In this document: piece by piece, positions 1 through 5,935 of the stretch
Layout of the letters: every line of letters starts with the position of its first letter
Position numbering within the stretch: the first letter of the stretch is position 1
Assembly (NCBI GenBank): GCA_002361875.1
Contig: DERX01000073.1
Span: 1 to 5,945, forward strand
Direction of reading: 5' to 3'
DNA length: 5,945 nt
From: Ruminococcaceae bacterium UBA3329
GTDB lineage: Bacteria; Bacillota; Clostridia; Oscillospirales; Acutalibacteraceae
Translations under genes and position numbers: made by a program
Notes under the pieces: model-generated
Databases searched by the model: none
Seen by the model: only the letters and a program-made list of their open reading frames with translations
What the model was told of the DNA's origin: nothing

Positions 1-65
1 ACAATATATTTTTTATAAAAAATCATACGGATTTGAAAAAAATGCATATTTATTTCTCCCACCCC

Positions 66-94
66 TTGAAAGAGAGAAATAAAATATGTATAAT
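66..94 (+). promoter_or_regulatory. Sigma-A-type promoter for the Nudix/membrane-protein operon
   Basis: A TTGAAA -35 box (66-71) and a perfect TATAAT -10 box (89-94) are separated by 17 bp, the optimal spacing for the housekeeping sigma factor. A TG lies directly before the -10 box, one base off the extended -10 position. Transcription would start near 101, leaving a leader of about 24 nt with no room for a riboswitch. The flanking DNA at 1-65 is very AT-rich and could act as an upstream activating stretch. Seen directly; activity is inferred. Confidence 0.75.
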
Positions 95-111
95 ATGTTC
101 AGTTTTAGTTT

Positions 112-116
112 AGGAG
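112..116 (+). promoter_or_regulatory. Ribosome binding site of the Nudix gene
   Basis: AGGAG lies 8 nt before the ATG at 125. This fixes that ATG as the start and shows that the N-terminal domain ahead of the Nudix fold is really translated. Confidence 0.8.
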
Positions 117-124
117 TTTGAATT

Positions 125-871
125 ATGCTGGGCAAATATGTAACAGTGCGTGTCACGAAGCCTATGCACTCCTTTGACGCAGAGAACGGAATCAGGAATG
201 AATTGAATTTCGGTAAGGTTGAAAGCGGATTAGATCCGAGAACACCGGTCAAGGGCGCATATATTATGGGGGTTAACCATAGGGTAAGACTGTTTGAGGG
301 CAGAGTGATAGCGGTAATTAAAAGGAAAAATATGGGCGGAATAATTCTTGTTGTTGCGCCGAAAAGCAAAAGGTATATTGTTCACGATATTGAAAATGCG
401 ATAGCCTATGCTGAAAAAGACGGCACTTATGAATTAAGCTGTCTTTACGAAACCTCTTGCGGTGCGGTTGTTTACCGAATAATAAACGGTGAGGTTCGGT
501 TTTTACTGATTAAAAATAAGAGAAGTCTTAACTGGGGTTTCCCGAAAGGGCATATGGAACGCGGTGAGGACGAGCATGCTACTGCTTACAGAGAAATATT
601 TGAAGAAACGGGAATAAGAGCAAGCTTCTTGCCGGGTTTTAGATTCAAGTCTGAATATTCGATTCAAAATAAGATTGAAAAAAAGGTTATAATTTTCCTT
701 GCAACCACAAGTGATACACATACCGTGATTCAGCAGGAGGAAATTGAGGAGTATTTATGGCTCGGCTACGAAAAGGCTATGGATACATTAAAGTTCCCGA
801 ATGACAGGCAAATTCTCATAAAAGCAAACGAATACTTAAAACTGAGGGAAAACCTGCCCAATATGCCGTAA
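125..871 (+). CDS. Two-domain Nudix hydrolase with N-terminal pyrophosphatase-like domain
   Basis: A 248-residue soluble protein predicted to cleave a nucleoside-diphosphate-linked substrate, probably a dinucleoside polyphosphate such as Ap4A. The Nudix domain spans about residues 109-245 and has a perfect GX5EX7REUXEEXGU box: G142, E148, R156-E157, E160-E161, G163, I164. These residues bind the catalytic metal ions. The WGFPKGH lead-in (137-143) and the QEEIEEYLWL stretch (203-212) are typical of asymmetric Ap4A hydrolases, so that subgroup is the best guess; other Nudix substrates cannot be excluded. Residues 2-108 (LGKYVTVRV, NFGKVE, AYIMGV, VIAVIKR, VVAPKS) resemble, from memory of the family, small clostridial proteins related to family I inorganic pyrophosphatase. 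The DxDPxD acidic signature of that family is absent around residues 36-46, so this half is probably a non-catalytic binding or dimerisation module. There is no signal peptide or membrane segment. It is the first gene of a two-gene unit with its own promoter. Confidence 0.88.
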   Translation: MLGKYVTVRVTKPMHSFDAENGIRNELNFGKVESGLDPRTPVKGAYIMGVNHRVRLFEGRVIAVIKRKNMGGIILVVAPKSKRYIVHDIENAIAYAEKDGTYELSCLYETSCGAVVYRIINGEVRFLLIKNKRSLNWGFPKGHMERGEDEHATAYREIFEETGIRASFLPGFRFKSEYSIQNKIEKKVIIFLATTSDTHTVIQQEEIEEYLWLGYEKAMDTLKFPNDRQILIKANEYLKLRENLPNMP

Positions 872-948
872 ATACAGCTCATATCGGTGCTTTTGTCCTT
901 TCGATACTCCCTTGTGCCAGCAAATCCGCTGTCTCAAATTAAAAAAGC

Positions 949-953
949 AGGTG
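949..953 (+). promoter_or_regulatory. Ribosome binding site of the small membrane protein gene
   Basis: AGGTG lies 6 nt before the ATG at 960 and supports that start. No convincing promoter was seen in the 88 bp after the Nudix stop codon, so the gene probably depends on the promoter at 66-94. Confidence 0.65.
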
Positions 954-959
954 TTATAA

Positions 960-1454
960 ATGGTTGAACAAATTGTTGAAGCAATACTTGAATTTTTTAC
1001 GGATAAAATGCCTGCAGAGCTGACCGCATTTATAATTTCCCTTATGCCTGTTTTGGAAATCAGGGGCGGAATGATTGCGGCAAGGCTTTTGGAGATGCCG
1101 TTTCTTAAAGCATTTATTATATGTTATTTAGGCAATATGTTACCTATTCCGTTTATCATTCTTTTTATAAGAAAGATATTCGAGTTTTTAAGGCGATTTA
1201 AATTTTTCGGGAAAATTATTGACAAGCTTGAAAGAAAGACAGAAAAAAATAAGGATAAGGTATTAAAATATGAGGCATGGGGGCTTTTGCTGTTTGTTGC
1301 AATTCCTCTTCCGGGAACGGGCGGCTGGACAGGAGCACTCATGGCGGCTCTCCTTGACATTCGCCTTCAAAAATCGCTGCCGATAATTGCCCTCGGTGTG
1401 CTTATTGCAGGGTTTATTATGTCGGGACTTACTTACGGCATTTTTCATATGTAA
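960..1454 (+). CDS. COG2426-type putative small multidrug export membrane protein
   Basis: A 164-residue integral membrane protein of the family named 'putative small multi-drug export protein' (PF06695/COG2426). The name is historical and transport of drugs is not established for most members. Hydrophobic segments lie at about 20-45, 48-72, 106-130 and 138-162, with a strongly basic cytosolic-looking loop at 71-104 rich in Lys, Arg and Phe. Two family motifs are clear: EIRGGM (33-38) in the first half and PLPGTGGWTGALMA (117-130) in the second. This two-half pattern of conserved, partly polar membrane motifs recalls the re-entrant loops of DedA/VTT-type lipid scramblases or transporters, a comparison that is inference only. 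The length is usual for the family and the protein looks complete. Its job beside a Nudix hydrolase is unknown. A strong terminator follows 51 bp after the stop. Confidence 0.85.
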   Translation: MVEQIVEAILEFFTDKMPAELTAFIISLMPVLEIRGGMIAARLLEMPFLKAFIICYLGNMLPIPFIILFIRKIFEFLRRFKFFGKIIDKLERKTEKNKDKVLKYEAWGLLLFVAIPLPGTGGWTGALMAALLDIRLQKSLPIIALGVLIAGFIMSGLTYGIFHM

Positions 1455-1505
1455 TTTTAAGAGAATATGTAAAAAACGGGCATCCAAAAAGGCTGGCAGT
1501 TTTAA

Positions 1506-1531
1506 GGGAGGGTTTATGCCCTCCCGTTTTT
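1506..1531 (+). terminator. Intrinsic terminator of the + strand operon, possibly bidirectional
   Basis: A 7-bp GC-rich stem (GGGAGGG 1506-1512, CCCTCCC 1519-1525) with a 6-nt loop is followed by GTTTTT, 51 bp past the membrane-protein stop codon. An outer 9-bp complement, AAAAACGGG (1472-1480) with CCCGTTTTT (1523-1531), brackets the region, so the - strand also carries a T run after CCCG at its far end. This may let the element stop transcription arriving from the alr side. Confidence 0.85.
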
Positions 1532-1656
1532 GTTAAGAATAATTTCAGTAAAGATTATTATTATCTGTTTGTGTGATGATATTATTTCTTTTCAAGGTAA
1601 TAATAAAATCTCTTGTTACACCTCATCCACTGCTGAAGGGGTCCGCTCGGTCGTAG

Positions 1657-1676
1657 GGAACGCATTATTGTGTTCC
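1657..1676. repeat. Imperfect palindrome resembling a dispersed clostridial repeat
   Basis: GGAACGCA (1657-1664), loop TTAT, TGTGTTCC (1669-1676): an 8-bp stem with one G·U pair, preceded by CGTAG. From memory, GTAGGGNNCGCATT-type palindromes recur in intergenic DNA of gut Clostridia. Only one copy is visible here, so repeat status is inference. Confidence 0.4.
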
Positions 1677-1781
1677 GATGAAGACACTGTTAATTTTTCT
1701 TAATGAAACAGCAGATTTTGCGGAATGGAAAATTAAGTTCCGTGCGAGTACACGGTTAATATTTTCAGCAAATTTTATTTA

Positions 1782-1802
1782 TGGCTGTCGGGTCGATAGC
1801 CA
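1782..1802. repeat. Nine-base-pair inverted repeat with 3-nt loop
   Basis: TGGCTGTCG (1782-1790), GGT, CGATAGCCA (1794-1802), with one G·U pair as + strand RNA. Read on the - strand it is preceded by TTTGTAG, the same GTAG lead-in seen before the 1657-1676 palindrome but in the opposite orientation. The two may therefore be the decayed inverted ends of one element of about 150 bp. Confidence 0.45.
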
Positions 1803-1833
1803 CTACAAATTGAACTTCAAAATTCAAACATTC

Positions 1834-1866
1834 GGGGCTGTAAAAAAACAGCCCCTTACTTTTTTA
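1834..1866 (+). terminator. Terminator-like hairpin just beyond alr
   Basis: A perfect 8-bp stem, GGGGCTGT (1834-1841) and ACAGCCCC (1848-1855), with an all-A loop of 6 nt, is followed on the + strand by TTACTTTTTTA. It sits 21 bp past the alr stop, where an alr terminator would be expected. On the - strand, however, the stem is followed by GAATGTTTG rather than a clean T run, so the stronger direction is +. It may act as a backstop for read-through from the + strand operon, as a weak bidirectional terminator, or as the 3' end of an unannotated + strand RNA. Confidence 0.65.
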
Positions 1867-1876
1867 TAATCAAAAT

Positions 1877-3034
1877 TTATTCATAACAGTTTTCAATTTT
1901 TATGACTTCGCCGTTTTTAACATAAACTCTCGGAACACGCTTGTTTATGAGACAGACAGTTTCATAGTTAAATCTTGCGTCAGGGTCGGAAATGTCCTCA
2001 ATGCTGATTGTTTCTTCTCCGTCTGTGCCCACAAGCGTTACTTCGTCGCCGCTTTTAACATCGGGGACAGCGGAAACGTCAATCATAAACTGGTCCATAC
2101 ACACTCTGCCGATTATCGGGCAGCGCATACCGTGCACAATAACCTCGCCCTTGTTCGACAAATATCTTGGGTATCCGTCGCAGTAGCCTGCCGTAACAGT
2201 CGCAATTTTTGTCGGCTTGTCGGTAATGTATGTTGAGCCGTAGCTGACAGTAAAGCCGCTCGGAACATCTTTTACGAACGAAATACTGCTTTTGATTTCC
2301 ATAGCAGGGTAAAGGGTGCAGACATCCTTTAATTCATCTGACGGGTAAAGACCGTAGGTCACAATTCCGCACCGTACTAAATCGCCGTGCTCGCCGCTAA
2401 GCGAAATTGCGGCGGCGCTGTTGTAAATGTGTCTGCACGTAAGAGGGAATCCGTCGCTGATTATTTTATCGGTAAATTCAAAGAATTTTTGCCTTTGCTT
2501 TTCGGTAGCAGTTTTGTCTAATGAGTCCGCACACGGAAAATGAGCGAATGCACCGAGAATATTGAGACCCGATAAAGAAAACAGTTTTTTAATCTGCACT
2601 TTGCCGTTTTCGTCAGCTTGAAAGCCGAGTCTGCCCATTCCAACATCGATTTTTATGTAAACTCCTGCCTTTTTATTAAGTTTAACGGCTTCGTTCGATA
2701 TCTTTTCAGCGGACGGCACATCAAACACGGTTAAATCAATGTCATTTTTAAGCACAGAAGAAAAATCCTCGGGGAAAATGTGACCGAGAATTAAAATTCG
2801 GCTGTTTATTCCGTTTTTGCGCAAATCAATTGCCTCATCTGCAGTAGCAACGCCTAAATCGTGAACACCGATTTCATAAAGCAGTTTTGAAACCTCGTGA
2901 GCGCCGTGACCGTAAGCGTCCGCCTTCACAATGCCCATAATGCGGACATTCTTGCCGATTTTTTCACGGACGATACCGATGTTCTTTGCGATATTGTCAA
3001 GATTTATTTTTGCATATATTCTTTTAGGAATCAT
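1877..3034 (-). CDS. alr: Alanine racemase (PLP-dependent)
   Basis: A 385-residue cytosolic enzyme that interconverts L- and D-alanine, supplying D-Ala for peptidoglycan. The N-terminal TIM-barrel carries the PLP-binding motif VKADAYGHG with Schiff-base lysine K37. The C-terminal beta-domain provides the second catalytic base Y265 in VSYGSTY, and GRVCMDQFMIDVS (309-321) is a hallmark motif. R221 in the DLVRCGIVTYG stretch (218-228) matches the conserved arginine that contacts the PLP ring nitrogen. H165 in AHFPCAD and the second-subunit tyrosine of AGYCDGYPR (282-290) are also in place. Length is normal and no residue expected for activity is missing. The ATG follows AAGGTG by 7 nt, and that ribosome site overlaps the trkH stop codon. 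The gene is therefore the last of the trkA-trkH-alr operon, probably coupled in translation to trkH. Whether this is the only alanine racemase of the organism cannot be told. Confidence 0.96.
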   Translation of the reverse strand: MIPKRIYAKINLDNIAKNIGIVREKIGKNVRIMGIVKADAYGHGAHEVSKLLYEIGVHDLGVATADEAIDLRKNGINSRILILGHIFPEDFSSVLKNDIDLTVFDVPSAEKISNEAVKLNKKAGVYIKIDVGMGRLGFQADENGKVQIKKLFSLSGLNILGAFAHFPCADSLDKTATEKQRQKFFEFTDKIISDGFPLTCRHIYNSAAAISLSGEHGDLVRCGIVTYGLYPSDELKDVCTLYPAMEIKSSISFVKDVPSGFTVSYGSTYITDKPTKIATVTAGYCDGYPRYLSNKGEVIVHGMRCPIIGRVCMDQFMIDVSAVPDVKSGDEVTLVGTDGEETISIEDISDPDARFNYETVCLINKRVPRVYVKNGEVIKIENCYE

Positions 3035-3040
3035 AATTTA

Positions 3041-3046
3041 TCACCT
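3041..3046 (-). promoter_or_regulatory. alr ribosome binding site overlapping the trkH stop codon
   Basis: On the - strand AAGGTG begins with the last two bases of the trkH TAA stop (3048-3046), and the alr ATG follows 7 nt later. Ribosomes ending on trkH would stop right at the alr start region, which favours re-initiation and coupled output. Confidence 0.75.
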
Positions 3047-4497
3047 TAAGAATTCTTTTTCCATGATGTAGGGGAGAACAAAATAATCATCGGGAAAATC
3101 TCAAGTCTGCCTATCAGCATATCGGCGGATAAAACAATTTTTGAAAAGGAGGAAAGCGCAGAAAAATTACTTGTCGGCCCTACGGCGTTAAGCCCCGGCC
3201 CTACATTATTAATACAGGTAATTACGGATGCAACCGTGCTTGCAAAATCAAGATTGTTAAAGGAAACAAGAATTGCCGATACCGCAACAATAACCATATA
3301 AAGAATAAAGTAGGAATTAACGGTTGAAACTGTTGCCTTGTCAATTACAGCACCGTCAAGCTTAATGCACTTAACAGTGCCCGGGTGAATTGCACGGCGA
3401 ATTTCACGGAATCCCGATTTAAACAGAATAATAATTCTTGCAATTTTAAGTCCTCCGCCTGTTGACCCTGCCATACTGCCCACAAACATCAGCGAAACGA
3501 TAATACATTTTGAAAATGTCGGCCAAGTATTGAAATCCGCAGTGACAAAGCCCGTGGTGGATATTATTGATGAAACCGTAAAGCCTGCCTGCCTTAATGC
3601 CGAGCCAAAGCTTTGCACCAATGGCAGAATGTTAAATGCGATTGAAACGGTGCTTACGGCGATTATTGAAAGATAAACCCAAAGCTCCTCGCTTTTAAGC
3701 ACACGCTTAACCTGACGGACAAGGATTAAGTAGAACAGGTTAAAGTTTATTCCGAAAATTATCATAAACAGTGACAGCACTATTTCGACATAAAGATTGT
3801 CGTAAGCCGCAACGCTGGCATTTTTAATGGCAAATCCGCCTGTGCCTGCTGTTGAAAAAGCAAGTGTAATGCTGTCAAACAGCGGAACTTTGCCGAGATA
3901 TAAAATAAACGCTTCAATAAGTGTAAATGCCGTATAAAGCAAATAAAGTATTCTTGCGGTAGCTGTTGTTTTTGAAAGGAGCTTGCCTACAATCGGCCCC
4001 GGAACCTCAGCGCGCATAATGTGCATTGAACGGGTGTCTTTTTGCGGTAAAATGGCAAGGACAAAAACAATAACGCCCATTCCGCCAATCCAGTGGGTAA
4101 AGCTTCGCCAGAAAAGCAGGCTTTTAGGTAATGCTTCAATGTCTGTTAAAATGCTTGCACCCGTTGTTGTAAGACCGGAAACCGTTTCAAAGAAAGCATC
4201 GGTGAAACGCTGAACCTCGCCGCTGAAATAAAACGGCAATGCACCGAAAAATGCTACAAGAATCCACGAAAGCGCAACAATAACAAAGCCTTCTTTGGCA
4301 TATATTCTTCTGTGTTCAGGCTTGGAAAAAGTTAAAACTGTGCCTGCGGCAATAAGCAGAGCCATAACCACGGCATAAACGCCTGCAACCGAAAGTCCCT
4401 CATCATAGTAAAATGCTACAAAAAGGGGCAAGGTCATAAGCAGTGCTTCAATCATAAGCAGTTTGCCTATGGTTGAGGTTATCATTCTGTAATTCAT
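3046..4497 (-). CDS. trkH: Trk-type K+ uptake system, membrane subunit TrkH
   Basis: A 483-residue polytopic membrane protein of the TrkH/KtrB superfamily that forms the K+ (with Na+ or H+) translocation path and pairs with cytosolic TrkA. All four pore-loop filters are visible: TTTGAS (110-115), STAGTGGF (215-222), STTGF (313-317) and NNVGPG (430-435). Each has its conserved glycine, so the K+ filter is intact. The gating stretch GSMAGSTGGGLKIAR (340-354) and the family-typical C-terminal GRLEIFPMIILFSP (463-476) are also present. An HWIGGMG motif (135-141) follows pore loop 1. Length is normal. AAGGA lies 6 nt before the ATG in the 14-bp gap after trkA, so the two genes are co-transcribed. 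KtrB is the alternative name, but the length and a two-RCK partner favour Trk. With its partner disrupted, this transporter would lack its normal gating ring unless another TrkA or KtrA exists elsewhere. Confidence 0.95.
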   Translation of the reverse strand: MNYRMITSTIGKLLMIEALLMTLPLFVAFYYDEGLSVAGVYAVVMALLIAAGTVLTFSKPEHRRIYAKEGFVIVALSWILVAFFGALPFYFSGEVQRFTDAFFETVSGLTTTGASILTDIEALPKSLLFWRSFTHWIGGMGVIVFVLAILPQKDTRSMHIMRAEVPGPIVGKLLSKTTATARILYLLYTAFTLIEAFILYLGKVPLFDSITLAFSTAGTGGFAIKNASVAAYDNLYVEIVLSLFMIIFGINFNLFYLILVRQVKRVLKSEELWVYLSIIAVSTVSIAFNILPLVQSFGSALRQAGFTVSSIISTTGFVTADFNTWPTFSKCIIVSLMFVGSMAGSTGGGLKIARIIILFKSGFREIRRAIHPGTVKCIKLDGAVIDKATVSTVNSYFILYMVIVAVSAILVSFNNLDFASTVASVITCINNVGPGLNAVGPTSNFSALSSFSKIVLSADMLIGRLEIFPMIILFSPTSWKKNS

Positions 4498-4511
4498 TTT
4501 CTTTCCTTCGT

Positions 4512-5576
4512 TTATTTGAAAATTTCGTTAATGCTTCTGAACTGCTTGCTCTTTGAAACAATTATCACACTGTCGCCTGTTTGAATTGTGTCGTCGCCTC
4601 TCGGGAAGATAACACGGCCGTTTCGGATAATGCTTGCAATGAGAGTATTTTTATGTGTTTTTAAGTCTTTAAGAGGTATTCCGGTTTTGCCGAAATCCGA
4701 TGTGATGAAAAATTCAAGCGCTTCAACCTTGCCGCCGACAAGCTTGTAAAGAGTCTGCACGCTTGATTCACCTGAATTACCGATTGCTCTAATATACCCT
4801 ACGATTCTGTCCGCCGCAATGTTTTTTGACGAAAAAGCGGAGTCCATACCAATGCTTTGGAGAACCTTTGAGGAAACTCGGTTGATTTTTGCAACGGTTT
4901 TTGTAATTCCCAAGGACGAAGCGTACATAGATGAAATAATATTTTCTTCGTCAATAGTGGTAAGTGCTACAAATGCGTCAAGGGATTCAATTCCCTGCTC
5001 AAAAAGAGTGTCACGGTCTGTTCCGTCACCGTTGATAATTCTGACATCGGGCAGAGCCTCGGAAAGAAATTCACATCGGGACAAATCGTTTTCAATGATT
5101 TTGACATTGTATCCGCCGTTTTCGGAAAGCTGTTTTGCAAGGTAATAACCCACCTTGCCGCCGCCGATAATCATAATGTTTTTCGTTTTGTGACGGTAAA
5201 TTCCAAGCTTTTTCATAAATTTAATAAGCTCTTTGCGGGAAGCGGTGATATACAGTCTGTCGCCTGCCTTTAAGACTGAATCTCCGTTGGGAATAAAAAC
5301 ATCCGAATTTCTTTGAACGGCGCATACAAGAACATTGACATTAAATCTTTTCTGAATTTCGGAAAGAGCTGTGTCGCACAGCGGATTGTCCTGCTTTAAT
5401 TTGATTTCTGCAAGGTCAACTGCACCCTTTGCAAAGGATTCCATATTTATTGCAGAGGGAAAGTGCAGTACTTTAGCAATTTCTCCTGCCGCCGCATATT
5501 CGGGGTTTACCGTCATACTCAATCCCAATTCATTTTTGAAAAAACCGAACTGCTTGCTGTAATCGGGGTTGCGCAC
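4512..5576 (-). CDS. TrkA downstream fragment (TrkA-C, second RCK-N, second TrkA-C)
   Basis: A 354-codon open frame equal to residues 100-453 of the rebuilt TrkA. The first usable start is GTG at 5576, but that codon is an internal valine of the conserved ARVRNPDY stretch and has no purine-rich ribosome site before it, so separate translation is doubtful. It contains a first TrkA-C domain (about 30-112 of the fragment), a complete second Rossmann domain with GGGKVG (138-143) and the acidic adenosine-binding end of strand 2 at IIEND, and a final TrkA-C domain (about 272-345). TrkA-C modules are ligand sites in this family, c-di-AMP among the known ligands. If made alone it would lack the first nucleotide-binding half. 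Confidence 0.6.
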   Translation of the reverse strand: MRNPDYSKQFGFFKNELGLSMTVNPEYAAAGEIAKVLHFPSAINMESFAKGAVDLAEIKLKQDNPLCDTALSEIQKRFNVNVLVCAVQRNSDVFIPNGDSVLKAGDRLYITASRKELIKFMKKLGIYRHKTKNIMIIGGGKVGYYLAKQLSENGGYNVKIIENDLSRCEFLSEALPDVRIINGDGTDRDTLFEQGIESLDAFVALTTIDEENIISSMYASSLGITKTVAKINRVSSKVLQSIGMDSAFSSKNIAADRIVGYIRAIGNSGESSVQTLYKLVGGKVEALEFFITSDFGKTGIPLKDLKTHKNTLIASIIRNGRVIFPRGDDTIQTGDSVIIVSKSKQFRSINEIFK

Positions 5577-5875
5577 TCTTGCAATTGTGTGCTTAACGCC
5601 TGCTTTTTTCGCAACAAGACAGGAGAGAATATTAAGCTCGTCGCGGTTTGTGTTAACGCAATAAAAACATCGGCAGAATCAACTCCCGCCTCCATTTGGA
5701 CATCATAGCTTGCCGCATTGCCGGAGATTCCTAAAATGTCGTAAGAATTTACAAGGCGTTCTATAAGCTTTGCGTTTCGGTCAATCACAACAACATCGTG
5801 GTCTTCACCCGAAAGCTGTTCAATAAGCGTTTCGCCTACTTTTCCTGCGCCTGCAATAATAATATTCATTTTCAT
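5519..5875 (-). CDS. TrkA N-terminal fragment (first half of RCK-N)
   Basis: A 118-codon frame. Residues 1-75 are a normal TrkA start with the dinucleotide-binding GAGKVG (9-14) and the acidic residue ending strand 2 in VVVID (28-32). Residues 76-118 are out-of-frame sequence with no family resemblance. AGGAG lies only 3 nt before the first ATG (5875) but 9 nt before a second in-frame ATG at 5869, whose product MNIIIAGAGKVG better matches the usual family start. The second ATG is thus a likely true start. Confidence 0.6.
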   Translation of the reverse strand: MKMNIIIAGAGKVGETLIEQLSGEDHDVVVIDRNAKLIERLVNSYDILGISGNAASYDVQMEAGVDSADVFIALTQTATSLIFSPVLLRKKQALSTQLQECATPITASSSVFSKMNWD

Positions 5876-5878
5876 AAT

Positions 5879-5883
5879 CTCCT
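5879..5883 (-). promoter_or_regulatory. trkA ribosome binding site
   Basis: AGGAG on the - strand, 3 nt before the ATG at 5875 and 9 nt before the ATG at 5869. The spacing argues for the inner start or use of both. Confidence 0.65.
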
Positions 5884-5900
5884 ATGAAAAAAACTTAAAC

Positions 5901-5935
5901 ATTATAATACTACCATATTTGATAGGAATTTACAA
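5901..5935 (-). promoter_or_regulatory. Probable promoter of the trkA-trkH-alr operon
   Basis: On the - strand a perfect TATAAT (5906-5901) lies 25 nt before the trkA ATG at 5875. The -35 side is poor: TTGTAA (5935-5930) is 23 bp away, too far, and only TTCCTA lies at a usable distance (16 bp). A weak -35 hints at activator dependence. An imperfect inverted repeat, CTATC-N6-GGTAG (5925-5910), sits between the boxes and could be an operator. The leader is too short for a riboswitch. Confidence 0.5.

Larger units (their letters stand above)
1532..1833. other. Non-coding, hairpin-rich intergenic region between convergent operons
   Basis: This stretch between the operons has no credible gene. 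It holds several inverted repeats: GGAACGCA/TGTGTTCC (1657-1676, one G·U pair) extended by TCATC/GATGA (1623-1627 with 1677-1681); CTGTT/AACAG (1687-1711); CGGAA/TTCCG (1721-1742), overlapping CCGTG/CACGG (1740-1755); and a 9-bp stem TGGCTGTCG/CGATAGCCA with a 3-nt loop (1782-1802). A 7-bp long-range complement TGCTGAA (1631-1637)/TTCAGCA (1764-1770) could close the whole. The part at 1620-1680 is visibly richer in G and C than its surroundings. No good promoter was found. The best reading is a decayed, dispersed palindromic repeat or MITE-like element; a small structured RNA is the alternative. Confidence 0.5.
4512..5875 (-). pseudogene. trkA: Trk system K+ regulatory subunit TrkA, broken by a 2-bp frameshift
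   Basis: The two open frames here are pieces of one TrkA gene. TrkA forms the cytosolic NAD(H)/nucleotide-binding ring that gates TrkH. The N-terminal frame is TrkA-like up to FIALT (71-75) and then reads nonsense until a stop at 5519. The other frame takes over with NRDELNILSCLVAKK and runs to 4512. The + strand reads TTTGTGTTAAC at 5647-5657; removing one GT (CA on the coding strand) at 5650-5653 joins the halves as FIALTNRDELN, the normal family pattern, and gives 453 residues. The rebuilt order is RCK-N with GAGKVG, TrkA-C, a second RCK-N with GGGKVG (237-242), and a second TrkA-C. No other stop or shift is present, so the break is recent or a sequencing/assembly error. There is no slippery heptamer to suggest programmed frameshifting. 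The gene is first in the operon with trkH. Confidence 0.9.

Noticed and set aside
13..369. 118-codon - strand open frame opposite the Nudix gene
   Set aside because: It is antisense to a clearly conserved coding region and its product shows no domain pattern.
1711..1775. Direct repeat of CAGCARATTTT (1711 and 1766 regions) as an insertion-site duplication
   Set aside because: The two copies are imperfect, AT-rich and do not flank any recognisable element; chance is sufficient.
1678..1869. 63-codon + strand open frame in the intergenic region
   Set aside because: It has no ribosome site, runs through several hairpins and the terminator stem at 1834-1855, and its product resembles nothing known.
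4819..5145. 108-codon + strand open frame inside trkA
   Set aside because: It is an antisense shadow of the conserved second RCK domain, with no ribosome site or recognisable product.
5640..5660. Programmed ribosomal frameshift in trkA
   Set aside because: A -1 shift would need a slippery X-XXY-YYZ heptamer; the coding-strand site reads TTA ACA CAA with no such run and no evident downstream pseudoknot. TrkA proteins are not known to need frameshifting.
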